64,000 nucleotides of DNA. Source: CAVPJW01 sp963705525. GTDB lineage: Bacteria; Acidobacteriota; Vicinamibacteria; Vicinamibacterales; CAVPJW01. The notes under the pieces are model-generated. The model made no database searches. It had not been told where the DNA came from and saw only the letters and a list, made by a program, of their open reading frames with translations. The translations under genes and the position numbers were made by a program. Below, in pieces: positions 17,789 to 26,624 of the stretch (position 1 is its first letter; each line of letters starts with the position of its first letter). The stretch lies in the NCBI GenBank assembly GCA_963705525.1, contig CAVPJW010000007.1, positions 744,001-808,000 of the forward strand, read 5' to 3'.

Positions 17789-17886
17789 GAGCTCTGTAGT
17801 TCTTGGTTCTTGGTGCTTAGTTCTTAGGTCTGTATATCGTTCTTTCTAAGAACCAAGTCCTCTAAGAACTAAGAACTTCAGAGTTC
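17789..17886. repeat. Long imperfect inverted repeat built from TTCTTAG/TTCTTGG units
   Basis: The left arm (17789-17827) and right arm (17846-17886) are about 39 and 41 nt and pair almost throughout, with a two-base gap and about five mismatches. The loop is 18 nt. The arms are degenerate tandem copies of a TTCTTRG-type heptamer. The element fills the gap between two convergent genes (stops at 17787 and 17893), so it could end both transcripts. It has no U tract of the classic sort. Similar heptamer runs occur at 45359-45390. Confidence 0.75.
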
Positions 17887-17892
17887 GTTGAC

Positions 17893-18969
17893 CTAGCGAT
17901 CTCCGTAGTACTTCGTCGGCTTCGGGGGCGCGGGTTGATTCCGCGCCCATTCCGGCAATGAGGCCGGATCGAGCCATCGCTGCAGCATGACGCGCCGGAA
18001 CTCGGCGAGGGTCTTCTTCCCTTCCTCCGACTGATTCAACAGTCTCACGAGGAGCGCCAGCCGGTCGGCGCTCGCCAGGGAGATGAGATGCTTGCTCCTT
18101 TCGTACCCTTCGACGAAGGACGGTGCCACGTATCTCACGCTGCGATCGCTCGAGAGCTCCACCGATCGATCGCTTGCCGCGCGCGACGCCTGTGACGCGT
18201 TCTGGAACGAGAGCTCGAAAGTGACGGGGGCCCCCACGCTGTACGGTCGATAGAGCCCTCGGAGGAATTTCTCCATCGCCTGCTTCGCCGCGGCTTCGAT
18301 GCGCCGCGTGACGTCAGCGGGCGCGAGCGGCTCGGCCTTTCCAAGACTGACCGCCTTCTTGACTTGTGCGTACTCGACATCGGGGAGCGCGCTTTTCAAC
18401 TGCTCGCCCAACACGTCGTCACCCGACGCCATGATCACGGGCACGCCCCAGCGGGCCGCGGACAGGGCAATGATCTCGGTCTCGGTGATGTCCACGCCAT
18501 TCACGCGGAACGACGGTTCGAGCGTGTACGTGTGCGCCAGGAACCCCCGGTCGCCCGCGCGCGCGTGCATCGCGATGCAGACGATCGCATCGAGCGAACC
18601 GTCGAGGCCGGTGGAGTAGGGATCGTAGTCGCGGTCGCGGAAGTCGAACTGCGCGCGCGAATCCATCTGCTCGACCAGGATGTCCGGCCCGTCGCCGTTC
18701 CCGGAGCCGTGGCCGTCCTGCACCCAGATGGCTCCGGCTCCTCCGTCCTTCAGACCTCTGATGGCGGCGTTCACGTCCGCGGTGAGAAACTTTCGCCCTT
18801 CTGCATAGTCAGCAGGATCGGAAAACGACGTCATTTCTTCGCGGCTGATCCCTGACACCCCTTCCATGTCGTAGATGATGAGGATCCGCGGCGGTGTCGC
18901 TGCCTTCATCCCATCGTTCGCCAGAGCGGCGAGCACGAGACCGGTGGTCACGAGAAATATCTTCTTCAT
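17893..18969 (-). CDS. M55 family D-aminopeptidase (DppA-like), exported
   Basis: ATG 18967-18969 is preceded by GGAGG and opens a signal peptide (MKKIFLVTTGLVLAALA), so it is preferred to the start 24 bp upstream. The 358-residue product carries the M55 metal-site motifs DMEGVSG near the start of the mature protein, DGHGSG and CIAMHARAG, in the family order. DppA relatives cleave N-terminal D-amino acids from peptides and use zinc. A signal peptide makes this one periplasmic, suited to peptidoglycan or D-peptide scavenging (inference). It is about 80 bp downstream of an S41 peptidase gene on the same strand. Confidence 0.88.
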   Translation of the reverse strand: MKKIFLVTTGLVLAALANDGMKAATPPRILIIYDMEGVSGISREEMTSFSDPADYAEGRKFLTADVNAAIRGLKDGGAGAIWVQDGHGSGNGDGPDILVEQMDSRAQFDFRDRDYDPYSTGLDGSLDAIVCIAMHARAGDRGFLAHTYTLEPSFRVNGVDITETEIIALSAARWGVPVIMASGDDVLGEQLKSALPDVEYAQVKKAVSLGKAEPLAPADVTRRIEAAAKQAMEKFLRGLYRPYSVGAPVTFELSFQNASQASRAASDRSVELSSDRSVRYVAPSFVEGYERSKHLISLASADRLALLVRLLNQSEEGKKTLAEFRRVMLQRWLDPASLPEWARNQPAPPKPTKYYGDR

Positions 18970-19049
18970 GGTTACAATCCTCCGCCAATCCACCCGGGGC
19001 GAAGCCCTGCGCGACGACTGTCACACTCCTGCGGCAACGACTCCGTCAA

Positions 19050-20426
19050 TCATTGGCTGCGGCCCCGGCGCACACCCAGTATGCCGAGAGCCTTCTCGAG
19101 CGCGCCGTCGCGACCGGCTGATAGATCGCTTTTCGGAAAGACCGGCACTTCAATATCGGGCGGGATGCCGGGACCATCGAAGCTCCTGCCGTCGGTCAGA
19201 AAGCGCTCGTTGGGAAGACCGAACCGCCAGCCGTTCGGAAGCCGCCTCCCGAGGACATCCGAAAACACACCCTGCGTGTTCTCACCGACGCGGGTCACTG
19301 CCGGCTCACGTTTCAGCAGCGCCTGCGTGAACGTCTCGGCCGCGCTCACGCTGTGAATGCCAATCAGCTCGACGACGGTGCCCTTGAAGCCGGCGCGGCT
19401 CGATGGTTGCACGCGGCTCGGCTGCGCCTCGGTCCATCGCGACGGGTCGTCCGGGTCGGACCGCGCCTCTTTCGAGTAGGCGACGTATTCCCTGGTCGCG
19501 AGACGCGACGCAATGGCAAGGCCATAAGGGTCCGCGCCGCCGCCGTTGATTCTCACGTCGATGATGAGACCGGACCACGATTGTGACTCCGCGAAGATGG
19601 CATCGAGTGCGGCCTCGAGCGCGACGAGGCCGCTGGCGAAGCCCTCTTCGTCTCCATAACCCGAGAAGCTTTTGAGTCGCAAGTACGCGACCCCGCCTTC
19701 GAGGCGCCCGTACTGCACCTGGCCTTTGCACCAAGAGCGAAGGGGACCGCGTAGATACTTCTGCTCGACCACCTCAAAGGCGCTCGGACGTTCCGATCGC
19801 TCGAGCCATGTGGCGCTGCGCCGCGCACCATTCCAGGTCTTTCCGATCTTTTCGGCTCGAATGCTGGTATGGGCGTCATTGAAGGGCGCGATCATCGACG
19901 TCAGCACGTCGAAGAGCGCTTCGGGTGTGGTCGTCTCGGTCACACGCGATCGGTGATCGGCGACGATGGCCGCCCAATCCGCGCGTTTCAGATCGAAGAA
20001 GCCGTATTGCTCGGCCCATGTCCGCGCAAAGACATCGAAGTTGGAGAGCGGCGTGTCGGTTACCGTCGACGCGCATGCCGCGGGCTTCGACGACAGTCGT
20101 CGAACCACGACATCCGAGGCCGATCCGTCGAAGTGGACGCGGCGAACATCGGGAGATCCGCCGTCCCGAATCCACAGCACGGCCGGCTCCTCCACCATCG
20201 CGAACGACAGAACGCCGCCCGGTTCATCATTACGTGTCGCCGTGAACGCCTGCAGGCAGCTGATCTTCGTGACTTCGTAGCCCGTCATCTTCGAGCCGGC
20301 GACGTCCAGGAACACGCCATAGCCAACTGACGCCCACGCGCCGTCGAACGACTGCGCCGAAGCATCGGTCATGATGCCGATGGTGAGCGCGGTTGCACAT
20401 GCAACCGCTGTTAGGAGCTTCGCCAT
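19050..20426 (-). CDS. S41 family peptidase (tricorn/C-terminal processing protease type), exported
   Basis: This 458-residue protein has a signal peptide (ending TDASAQS). An N-terminal beta domain (about 25-110), a helical S41 N-terminal part and the S41 catalytic core (about 230-420) follow. The active-site region IGIHSVSAAETF holds the nucleophilic Ser of the S-x-S-A-x-E pattern, and IIDVRINGGGADPYGL is the conserved strand that precedes it. No PDZ domain is evident. It probably trims or degrades periplasmic peptides. The M55 peptidase downstream may share its mRNA (80-bp gap). Confidence 0.88.
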   Translation of the reverse strand: MAKLLTAVACATALTIGIMTDASAQSFDGAWASVGYGVFLDVAGSKMTGYEVTKISCLQAFTATRNDEPGGVLSFAMVEEPAVLWIRDGGSPDVRRVHFDGSASDVVVRRLSSKPAACASTVTDTPLSNFDVFARTWAEQYGFFDLKRADWAAIVADHRSRVTETTTPEALFDVLTSMIAPFNDAHTSIRAEKIGKTWNGARRSATWLERSERPSAFEVVEQKYLRGPLRSWCKGQVQYGRLEGGVAYLRLKSFSGYGDEEGFASGLVALEAALDAIFAESQSWSGLIIDVRINGGGADPYGLAIASRLATREYVAYSKEARSDPDDPSRWTEAQPSRVQPSSRAGFKGTVVELIGIHSVSAAETFTQALLKREPAVTRVGENTQGVFSDVLGRRLPNGWRFGLPNERFLTDGRSFDGPGIPPDIEVPVFPKSDLSAGRDGALEKALGILGVRRGRSQ

Positions 20427-20561
20427 GAGGTCCTCCCGTCAGGGTCGATTATTGTCTCACGTGAGGGAGGCTGAGAGGCCGCAGCCAGACTCTTAACAGA
20501 CCCGGCGAACTGATCGCGGCGCGGCGAGATCGGAGTACGATGAGGTTTTTTCGCAACCAAC

Positions 20562-21857
20562 ATGGCGCGTGTCATAGTGATTGGCGCGGGCGCGGCCGGT
20601 ACGATGGCCGCCATCTTCGCGGCGACGGCCGGCGCCCGGACGATCCTCGTAGAGCGGACGAGGGACGGCGGCCGCAAGATCCTGATCAGCGGCGGCGGCC
20701 GCTGCAACATCCTGCCCTCGGATCTCGACGAATCGCGCTTCGTCACCGATTCGTCGATGCATCCGCTGCGGAAAATCCTCCGCTCGTGGCCGCTTCGCGA
20801 GCAGATCGACTTCTTCGAGCGCGAGGCCGGCATCCCGCTCGTCGAGGAGAAGAGCACCGCCAAGCTGTTTCCCGCATCCAATAGCGCCAGGGACGTGCGC
20901 GACAGGCTCCTCGCGCTCGCGGTCCGCCGAGGCGTGACACTCGCGACGAACAGCATGGTGACGGGGTTCTCGTCCTCACAAGGCGAGTGGCGTGTCGATC
21001 GGCACGCCGGCGACTGCTTTGTCGCCGACGCCGTGATCGTTGCGACAGGCGGGCTCTCGGTCCCTGCCACGGGCAGCGATGGGCGCGGTCTTCGCGTGGT
21101 CGAGGCGCTCGGCCACATCGTGCACCAGCCCTATGCAGCGCTCACTCCTCTGACGGCCACCCCGGCGCCCTTCGCGACGCTCTCGGGCATTTCGCTGCCG
21201 GTGACGATAAGGGCTCGGGCGGGCCGGTTGTCAGCGAGCGCGACAGGCGGATTTCTGTTCACGCACACGGGCTACAGTGGTCCGGCCGTGCTCGACGTGT
21301 CGCACATCGCCGTGCGGTCGAAAATCAGCGACACCCCGGCGCGTATCGTCGTGCGCTGGACCACGCTCGAAGAACGGGAATGGGATGCGGAGCTCCGTTC
21401 GGGCGGGCCTCGCACTGCCGTGGCCGTACTGGGTCGTCACGTGCCAGACCGCCTGGCCAGGGCCTTGCTCGAAGTGGCCGGCGTCGACCCGCAGCACCCA
21501 GTGTCCAATCTGAGTCGCGAGAAGCGCCTCCGCGTCATAGAGACTCTTGTCCGCTACGTGCTACCGTGGACCGGCGACGAGGGGTACAAGAAAGCCGAGG
21601 TCACCGGGGGCGGCGTCGATCTCTCGGAGATCGATCCACGGACGATGGAGAGCCGGCGGCAGGCGGGGCTGTTCCTCTGTGGTGAAATGCTTGACGCATT
21701 CGGCCCGATAGGCGGATACAACTTCTTCTGGGCGTGGGCGACGGGACGCGCGGCCGGGCTGGCCGCGGCGGGATCAGGGTTCAAAGGTTCCAGGGTTCCA
21801 AGGTTCTCGAACAAGAGAAAAAGCAGGGCCGATCGTGAGGCGACATGGCGGGGTTGA
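20562..21857 (+). CDS. BaiN/HI0933-type FAD-dependent oxidoreductase with repeat-derived tail
   Basis: This 431-residue flavoprotein has the dinucleotide motif VIGAGAAGTMAAIFAA at residues 5-20, the KILISGGGRCNI signature of the HI0933/BaiN group near 37-48, and a second FAD-contact segment GGYNFFWAWATGRAAG near the C terminus. The family reduces diverse unsaturated substrates; the physiological reaction here is unknown. The family normally ends close to the GRAAGLAAAG segment. The last 28 residues are encoded by a GGTTCCAAGG-type repeat run (21778-21812) plus the sequence up to the next gene, so they look like a run-on tail. The stop lies 13 bp inside the EfpL-like gene. Confidence 0.9.
   Translation: MARVIVIGAGAAGTMAAIFAATAGARTILVERTRDGGRKILISGGGRCNILPSDLDESRFVTDSSMHPLRKILRSWPLREQIDFFEREAGIPLVEEKSTAKLFPASNSARDVRDRLLALAVRRGVTLATNSMVTGFSSSQGEWRVDRHAGDCFVADAVIVATGGLSVPATGSDGRGLRVVEALGHIVHQPYAALTPLTATPAPFATLSGISLPVTIRARAGRLSASATGGFLFTHTGYSGPAVLDVSHIAVRSKISDTPARIVVRWTTLEEREWDAELRSGGPRTAVAVLGRHVPDRLARALLEVAGVDPQHPVSNLSREKRLRVIETLVRYVLPWTGDEGYKKAEVTGGGVDLSEIDPRTMESRRQAGLFLCGEMLDAFGPIGGYNFFWAWATGRAAGLAAAGSGFKGSRVPRFSNKRKSRADREATWRG
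21778..21812. repeat. Degenerate GGTTCCA-type heptamer run inside the end of a gene
   Basis: The run holds four to five tandem copies of a GGTTCMA/GGTTCYC-type unit (GGTTCAAA, GGTTCCAG, GGTTCCAA, GGTTCTCG). The repeat encodes part of the odd C-terminal tail of the flavoprotein. It is related in style to the TTCTTRG runs at 17789-17886 and 45359-45390. Confidence 0.55.
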
Positions 21858-22435
21858 TTGAGGCGATTTCGATCAAGCGCAAGATGTTCTTCGAATTCGA
21901 AGGCGCGCCGTACAGCTGCCTCGATGTCGACGTGTCGCGGCCCACGGCGCGCGGCGGCCAGACGCTGGTCCGCCTCAAGATGCGAAACCTCATCACCCGG
22001 GCCGTGTTCGACAAGACATTCAAGGCCGGAGAGAAATTCAGCGAACCGGACCTCGTGACGATCAGCGCCTCGTATCTGTACGCCGACGCCGAGGGGTATC
22101 ACTTCATGGATCAGGAGACGTTCGAAACCCTGACGCTTCAAGCCGATGTCGTCCGCGAAGACCGGGACCTGCTCGTGGACAACCTGATCGTGCAGGTCCA
22201 GAAGTTCAACGGCAACGCCATTGGCCTGCAGTTCCCTCCTCATGTGGAGCTGGCGGTGACTTCGACCGAGCCTGGCGTTCGGGGCAATACTGCGAGCGGG
22301 GGCGTGACCAAGGCCGCCACGCTCGAAACGGGCCTCGAGATTCAAGTGCCGCTCTTCATCAAGGAAGGCGAGCGGGTCAGGGTCCATACCGAGACGCGGG
22401 AGTTCGCGGGCAGAGCCCAGACCACCGCCTCATGA
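21845..22435 (+). CDS. efpL: Elongation factor P paralogue of the EfpL/YeiP type
   Basis: This 196-residue protein has the EF-P three-domain layout: KOW-like domain (1-65), OB domain (66-130) and C-terminal OB domain ending VHTETREFAGRAQ. The first-domain loop reads SRPTARGGQT (residues 31-40), matching the SPTARGAAT loop of E. coli YeiP/EfpL rather than the PGKGxA loop of canonical EF-P. Arg36 is at the tip where EF-P carries its modified Lys. Such proteins relieve ribosome stalling at proline-type motifs and need no lysine modification. The start overlaps the flavoprotein stop by 13 bp, suggesting translational coupling. No earP, epmA or epmB gene is in the window. Confidence 0.88.
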   Translation: MAGLIEAISIKRKMFFEFEGAPYSCLDVDVSRPTARGGQTLVRLKMRNLITRAVFDKTFKAGEKFSEPDLVTISASYLYADAEGYHFMDQETFETLTLQADVVREDRDLLVDNLIVQVQKFNGNAIGLQFPPHVELAVTSTEPGVRGNTASGGVTKAATLETGLEIQVPLFIKEGERVRVHTETREFAGRAQTTAS

Positions 22436-22467
22436 ATCGACGCGCGACCGCGCGGTATGATTGAGCC

Positions 22468-23460
22468 TTGCCCAGCCCGCTGCACATCGCCTTTCTGGGA
22501 TGCGGCTTCATCACGGGAGTGCACAGTCGAAGCCTGCGATCCCTCCGAGAGGAATTCGCCCTCAGCTACGCCAGCCGCGATCAGATGCGATCGGCGGCCT
22601 TCTGTCAGCGGTACGGCGGCGTCCGAAGCTTCGCCGACTACGACGCCGCGCTCTCGGATCCGCAGGTCGACGCCGTGGTCGTCGCCGTTCCGCCGCGGTT
22701 TCATCTCGAGCTGACGCTCAGGCCCTGACCGCGGGCAAGCACGTCCTGGTCGAGAAGCCTGCGTTCCCCGTGCTCGAGGACTACGGGACGGTGATCGCGG
22801 CCCGCGACTCGAGCCGGGCGCGTCGTCCTCGTCGGCGAGAACGATCATTACAAGCCGCTGGCGGTATACCTGCGGCGGCTGCTGAGCGAGGGCGCGATCG
22901 GCGATCTGGTGTTCGCGCACTTCACCACCATCGCTCATCGGCTCAAGACGCGCGGACGACTGGCGCAACGACGAGACGATGGCGGGCGGCGACGCGTTCT
23001 TCGAGGAAGGCATCCACTGGCTGCATCTCGCCGGGAGCCTCGGTCCGAAGATCACCGCCGTCCACGGATACCGGCCGGCCGCGGTCGCGCGAGGGTCCGG
23101 ACCGGCGCGTCAAGAGCATGATGGTGTCCTTCCGGTACGACAACGGCGCCGTCGGCTCGCTCTATTACTCGCGCGAGATTCCGTCGCTGCTGCGAGGGCT
23201 CCGCCTGTCGAAGCTGTTCGGCCGCAAAGGCGTCATTACGTTCGAGTCGAACGGCGCGTTCGTCGTGGTGCGGCGCGGGGCGTTTCCGCGAGTTTCTCTT
23301 CCCGGTTTCCGCGACATTCGCGGCTATCACGCGATGTATCGTGATTTCGCGCAATCCATCCGGAACCATGGCGTCACCCGAGATGAGCCTCGAGCGAGCG
23401 CTGGACGACCAGCGCCTCATGGATCGCATCTACGCCAGCGCCGGACCCATCTCGCAGTGA
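22468..23460 (+). pseudogene. Gfo/Idh/MocA family oxidoreductase, frame broken about five times
   Basis: Successive frames together give one NAD(P)-dependent Gfo/Idh/MocA-type dehydrogenase. The pieces are IAFLGCGFITGVH (Rossmann start), VDAVVVAVPP, GKHVLVEKP (the catalytic EKP Lys motif), FFEEGIHWLHLAGS and GRKGVITFESNG. The start is TTG 22468. Breaks lie near 22717 (one base lost), 22820, 22960, 23086 and 23378 (one base gained each). All pieces are full-quality protein in the right order, and the end TGA 23458-23460 overlaps the next gene's GTG. I read this as an intact gene with consensus errors. If real, it would be inactive. Substrate probably a sugar or polyol derivative (inference). 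Confidence 0.7.
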
Positions 23461-24975
23461 AAGACGACTACGACATCATCATCATCGGCACGCGGCGCCG
23501 GCGGCGGCACGATGGCGCGCGCGCTGGCCGCCAGCCCCGCTCGGATTCTCGTCCTCGAGCGCGGCGAGCCGGTGCCGCAGGAGCCTGAGAACTGGAGCCC
23601 GGAGGCTGTCTGGAAGCATCTGCGTTACCGGACGACCGAGCGTGGCTCGACGGGCGACGGCCAGCTGTTCCTTCCCTACACACACTACGGCGTCGGCGGC
23701 AACACGAAGTTCTGGGGCAGCGTGCTCTATCGGCTGCGGCGCGAGGACTTTCAGGCGAAGTCGAGCATGTCGACGGCGTCTCGCCGGCGTGGCCCATCGA
23801 CTACGAGACGCTCGAGCCGTTCTACGACCGCGCCGAGCGCCTCTATCAGGTGCACGGCCAGCACGGCGTCGATCCGACCGAGCCGTCTCGCGGGCCATTT
23901 CCGTTCCCACCCGTTCCTCACGCGCCGGCGGTCCACGCCATCGTCGATGAACTGAAGCGACAGGGACTGCATCCTTCTCCCCTGCCATTCGGTCTCATCC
24001 GGCCCGGCGAGCCCGGCGGCTGCGTGCTCTGCAATACGTGCAATTCCTTTCCGTGCCAGATCCACGCGAAGAGCGACGCCGAGGTCTGCGGCGTTCTGCC
24101 GGCGCTCGAACATCGCCAACGTCGAGCTCTGGACGAATGCGTTTGCACGGCGCCTCGTCACCGATCCGTCGGGCCGTCGAGTCGAATCGGTCGAGATCGA
24201 GCGCGGACGGCGAGACGATTCACGTCGGCGCCTCGCTCGTTGTCGTGTCGTGCGGCGCCGTCAACTCGGCCGCGTTGCTGCTGCGATCGGCGCAGCGACG
24301 CACACCCGAACGGCCTGGCGAACTCATCGGGGCTCGTCGGCCGGCGCTACATGGCGCACCTCGCCACGATGATGCAGGGGTTTCATCCGTTCCGGAGAAA
24401 CGACACCGTCTTTCAGAAGACCGTCGCGATCAACGACTTCTACCTCCGCGGACCGGACACGACCTATCCGCTCGGCCAGATTCAGTCGCAGGGTCGTACC
24501 CATGGCGTCATGGCGCAGACCGTGGCGCCCTGGATTCCGCTCTGGGCGTACGATGCCTGGGTGGCACGCGGCGTCGACTGGCTCGCGATGTCCGAGGACC
24601 TGCCGCTCGAGGAGAATCGCGTGACTGTCGACCCAGACGGACGGATTCGGCTGCATTACCGACCGAACAACCTCGTCGCGCATGCCCGACTGGTCGCGGA
24701 AACGAAGCGGATCCTCGGAGCGGCTCGGCTTCTGGAAGGTGATGACGCATTCTCACAGGGCGAAGAACACGACCCATCAGTGCGGGACGATTGTGTTTGG
24801 CACCGACCCGCGTCGTTCAGTGCTCGATCCGTGGTGCCGGTCGCACGACGTCGACAATCTCTTCGTCGTCGATGCGTCGTTCTTTCCTTCGTCGGCAGCG
24901 GTGAACCCGGGGCTGACGATCGTGGCGCAGGCGCTGCGGGTCGCCGATCACATCAAGGAGACCGATCTCAGGTGA
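23457..24975 (+). pseudogene. GMC-type FAD-dependent oxidoreductase, frame broken about six times
   Basis: It starts at GTG 23457, overlapping the previous stop by 4 bp. After the glycine-rich FAD site (YDIIIIG, then an indel near 23493, then GAGGGTMARALAAS) come LPYTHYGVGGNTKFWGSVLYRLRREDF, a Cys-rich GCVLCNTCNSFPCQ segment, GASLVVVSCGAVNSAALL, and the C-terminal GMC signature (THQCGTIVFG, then NLFVVDASFFPSSAAVNP). Breaks are near 23493, 23760, 24109, 24205, 24292 and 24715. The order and completeness of motifs suggest one functional gene of about 505 residues obscured by sequence errors. Pairing with Gfo/Idh and VOC genes suggests oxidation of a sugar-like compound (inference). Confidence 0.7.
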
Positions 24976-24985
24976 GGGCGATCCG

Positions 24986-25503
24986 ATGAGGGCGCGTTCG
25001 TTCAGCCACGTCGGCATCACGGTGTCCGACTTCAACGGGCGGTCCAGTTCTACTGGGACGTCTTTGGCTGTCCGCTGGTCGGCGTCGCCGATACGCCTCC
25101 GGATCGAGTGCGGACCTTCTTCGGCGTTGGCGGCGACGCGCCACGCTGCAAGATCGGCTGGATTCGCGTCCCCGGCGGCGGGGTCCTCGAGATCTTCGAG
25201 TTCCAGCCGCAGCAGCCGCCTGCGGCGATCCCCTGGAACCGCGTCGGCCTGACGCACATCTCATTCAACGTCAGGAACCTCCAGGCGTGGTACGACTATC
25301 TGGCAAGCAAGGGCGTCGAGTGCGTGAGCAAGCCGGAGCGTTCACCGCGCGGCCACTCGTTCTTCTTCGCGAAGGATTTCGACGGCAACCTGATCGAGCT
25401 GATGGATCTCGGCTACATGTATTACGTGCTGGGCTGGCTCGGCCCGCTCGGCGGATGGCTCTTCAGACGAGGGATGTACAAGGACTACTACGCCAGGCAG
25501 TAG
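24986..25503 (+). CDS. VOC/glyoxalase superfamily protein, one base missing near 25037
   Basis: This is a protein of about 172 residues with two beta-alpha-beta-beta-beta VOC units. The first begins FSHVGITVSDFN, and the frame is then lost near 25037, where adding one C (AACCGG instead of AACGG) restores AVQFYWDVFGCPLVG. The second unit has GLTHISFNVRNLQAWYDYL and ends with FAKDFDGNLIELMD, which holds the usual metal-binding Glu. The C-terminal 30 residues (YYVLGWLGPLGGWLF) are hydrophobic and unusual for the family. It follows the GMC gene by 10 bp in one likely operon. Confidence 0.75.
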
Positions 25504-25574
25504 TGATCTGACACGTCTGGCATCGTCGCCGCGCTTTTCGATAGTCTTCCCTGCGATTCAACTTCAGCGTCCAT

Positions 25575-26624
25575 ATGGTCAAGCTCGATCTCGACGTGCA
25601 CGGCGTTCGAGCACGTGTGCTCTGCTCCGATCCCCATACGCTTGCGCGCCTCGCCGACGATTTCTCGCAGTTCCACGCGGCGGCGCCATCGAATGGCGCC
25701 GATGTGGAGGTCGTCCTCATTCGCGAACGGCCTGAGTATGACGATCTTCCGCCGCTCAGGGCGACCATGCATTCGCCCCGTAATGTCTGTTACACAGAGG
25801 GCGACGTCACCTATATCGACTACTTCGGCAAGGCGCTGTCGATCTATGACAGATCGCACCAGCGTGTCGAGATTCGGTGCGAGAGACCGCACCTGCTGCA
25901 CGAGATCGGATATCTCACACTGCTCTCCCGGATGGGCGAGCGACTCGAGCGAAACGGCCTGCACCGCGTCCATGCGCTCGCCGTCGGGGCAGGCGGGCGT
26001 TCGGCTCTTGTTCTGCTGCCCTCGACCGGTGGAAAGACGACGCTTGCGCTCCATTTCCTGCAGAACGGCTCGAATGTCAGACTCGTGTCCGAAGACAGCC
26101 CGCTCATCGATCGCGCGGGCCTGGTCCATCCATTCCCGCTGCGGCTCGGCGTGCTGAGTGAAACCCCGCCGCCCTTCCCTGAAGAATTCGTGACCTACGT
26201 CGAACGAATGGAATTTGCCCCGAAGTACCTGGTGTCGCTGAGGGCCTTTCCGGGGGCGATCGAAACGGCCGTCACCCGGCCCGAATGGCTCTTCGTCGGC
26301 GTCCGCACTCTCGGCCGCGCCTGTCGCATCGTCCCGGCCGGCCGCACGGTCGGACTGCGCGCACTGGTGCGAGACATGATCGTTGGCGTTGGCCTCTATC
26401 AGGGGATCGAGTTTCTTCTACGGAGCTCGCTGCTGGATCTGGCGGGAAGTACATCGCTGGCGGTGGGGCGAACGCGCGCGGCACTCGCGATGCTGTCGCG
26501 CGTGAAAGTCTTCACGCTGGAGTTGGGCCGCGACCCGCAGCTCAACGCCTCGGTCTTATCGTCATTTCTGGCCGATCAAGGCCTGGGGGCTCACACGCAG
26601 GCCCGCTGCAGCACCGTGCGATAG
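25575..26624 (+). CDS. HPr kinase-like P-loop protein
   Basis: This 349-residue protein has a C-terminal HprK-like fold. The P-loop is LLPSTGGKTTLALHF with S150-T-G-G-K154-T-T156, followed by VRLVSEDSPLID, comparable with the acidic Mg-binding strand of HprK. The N-terminal 130 residues are unlike the DRTGG domain of true HprK. Such HprK-related proteins occur in exopolysaccharide, exosortase and peptide-modification clusters, where their substrates are mostly unknown. Its 3' end overlaps the opposing GT4 gene by 34 bp. It is adjacent to glycosyltransferases and a nucleotidyltransferase-like gene, so a role in a glycan assembly island is likely (inference). Confidence 0.7.
   Translation: MVKLDLDVHGVRARVLCSDPHTLARLADDFSQFHAAAPSNGADVEVVLIRERPEYDDLPPLRATMHSPRNVCYTEGDVTYIDYFGKALSIYDRSHQRVEIRCERPHLLHEIGYLTLLSRMGERLERNGLHRVHALAVGAGGRSALVLLPSTGGKTTLALHFLQNGSNVRLVSEDSPLIDRAGLVHPFPLRLGVLSETPPPFPEEFVTYVERMEFAPKYLVSLRAFPGAIETAVTRPEWLFVGVRTLGRACRIVPAGRTVGLRALVRDMIVGVGLYQGIEFLLRSSLLDLAGSTSLAVGRTRAALAMLSRVKVFTLELGRDPQLNASVLSSFLADQGLGAHTQARCSTVR

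Noticed and set aside
22468..24975. True pseudogenes formed by long-term decay
   Set aside because: Apart from the indels the pieces keep motifs and composition, with no in-piece stop codons. Consensus error explains this better, though it cannot be excluded.
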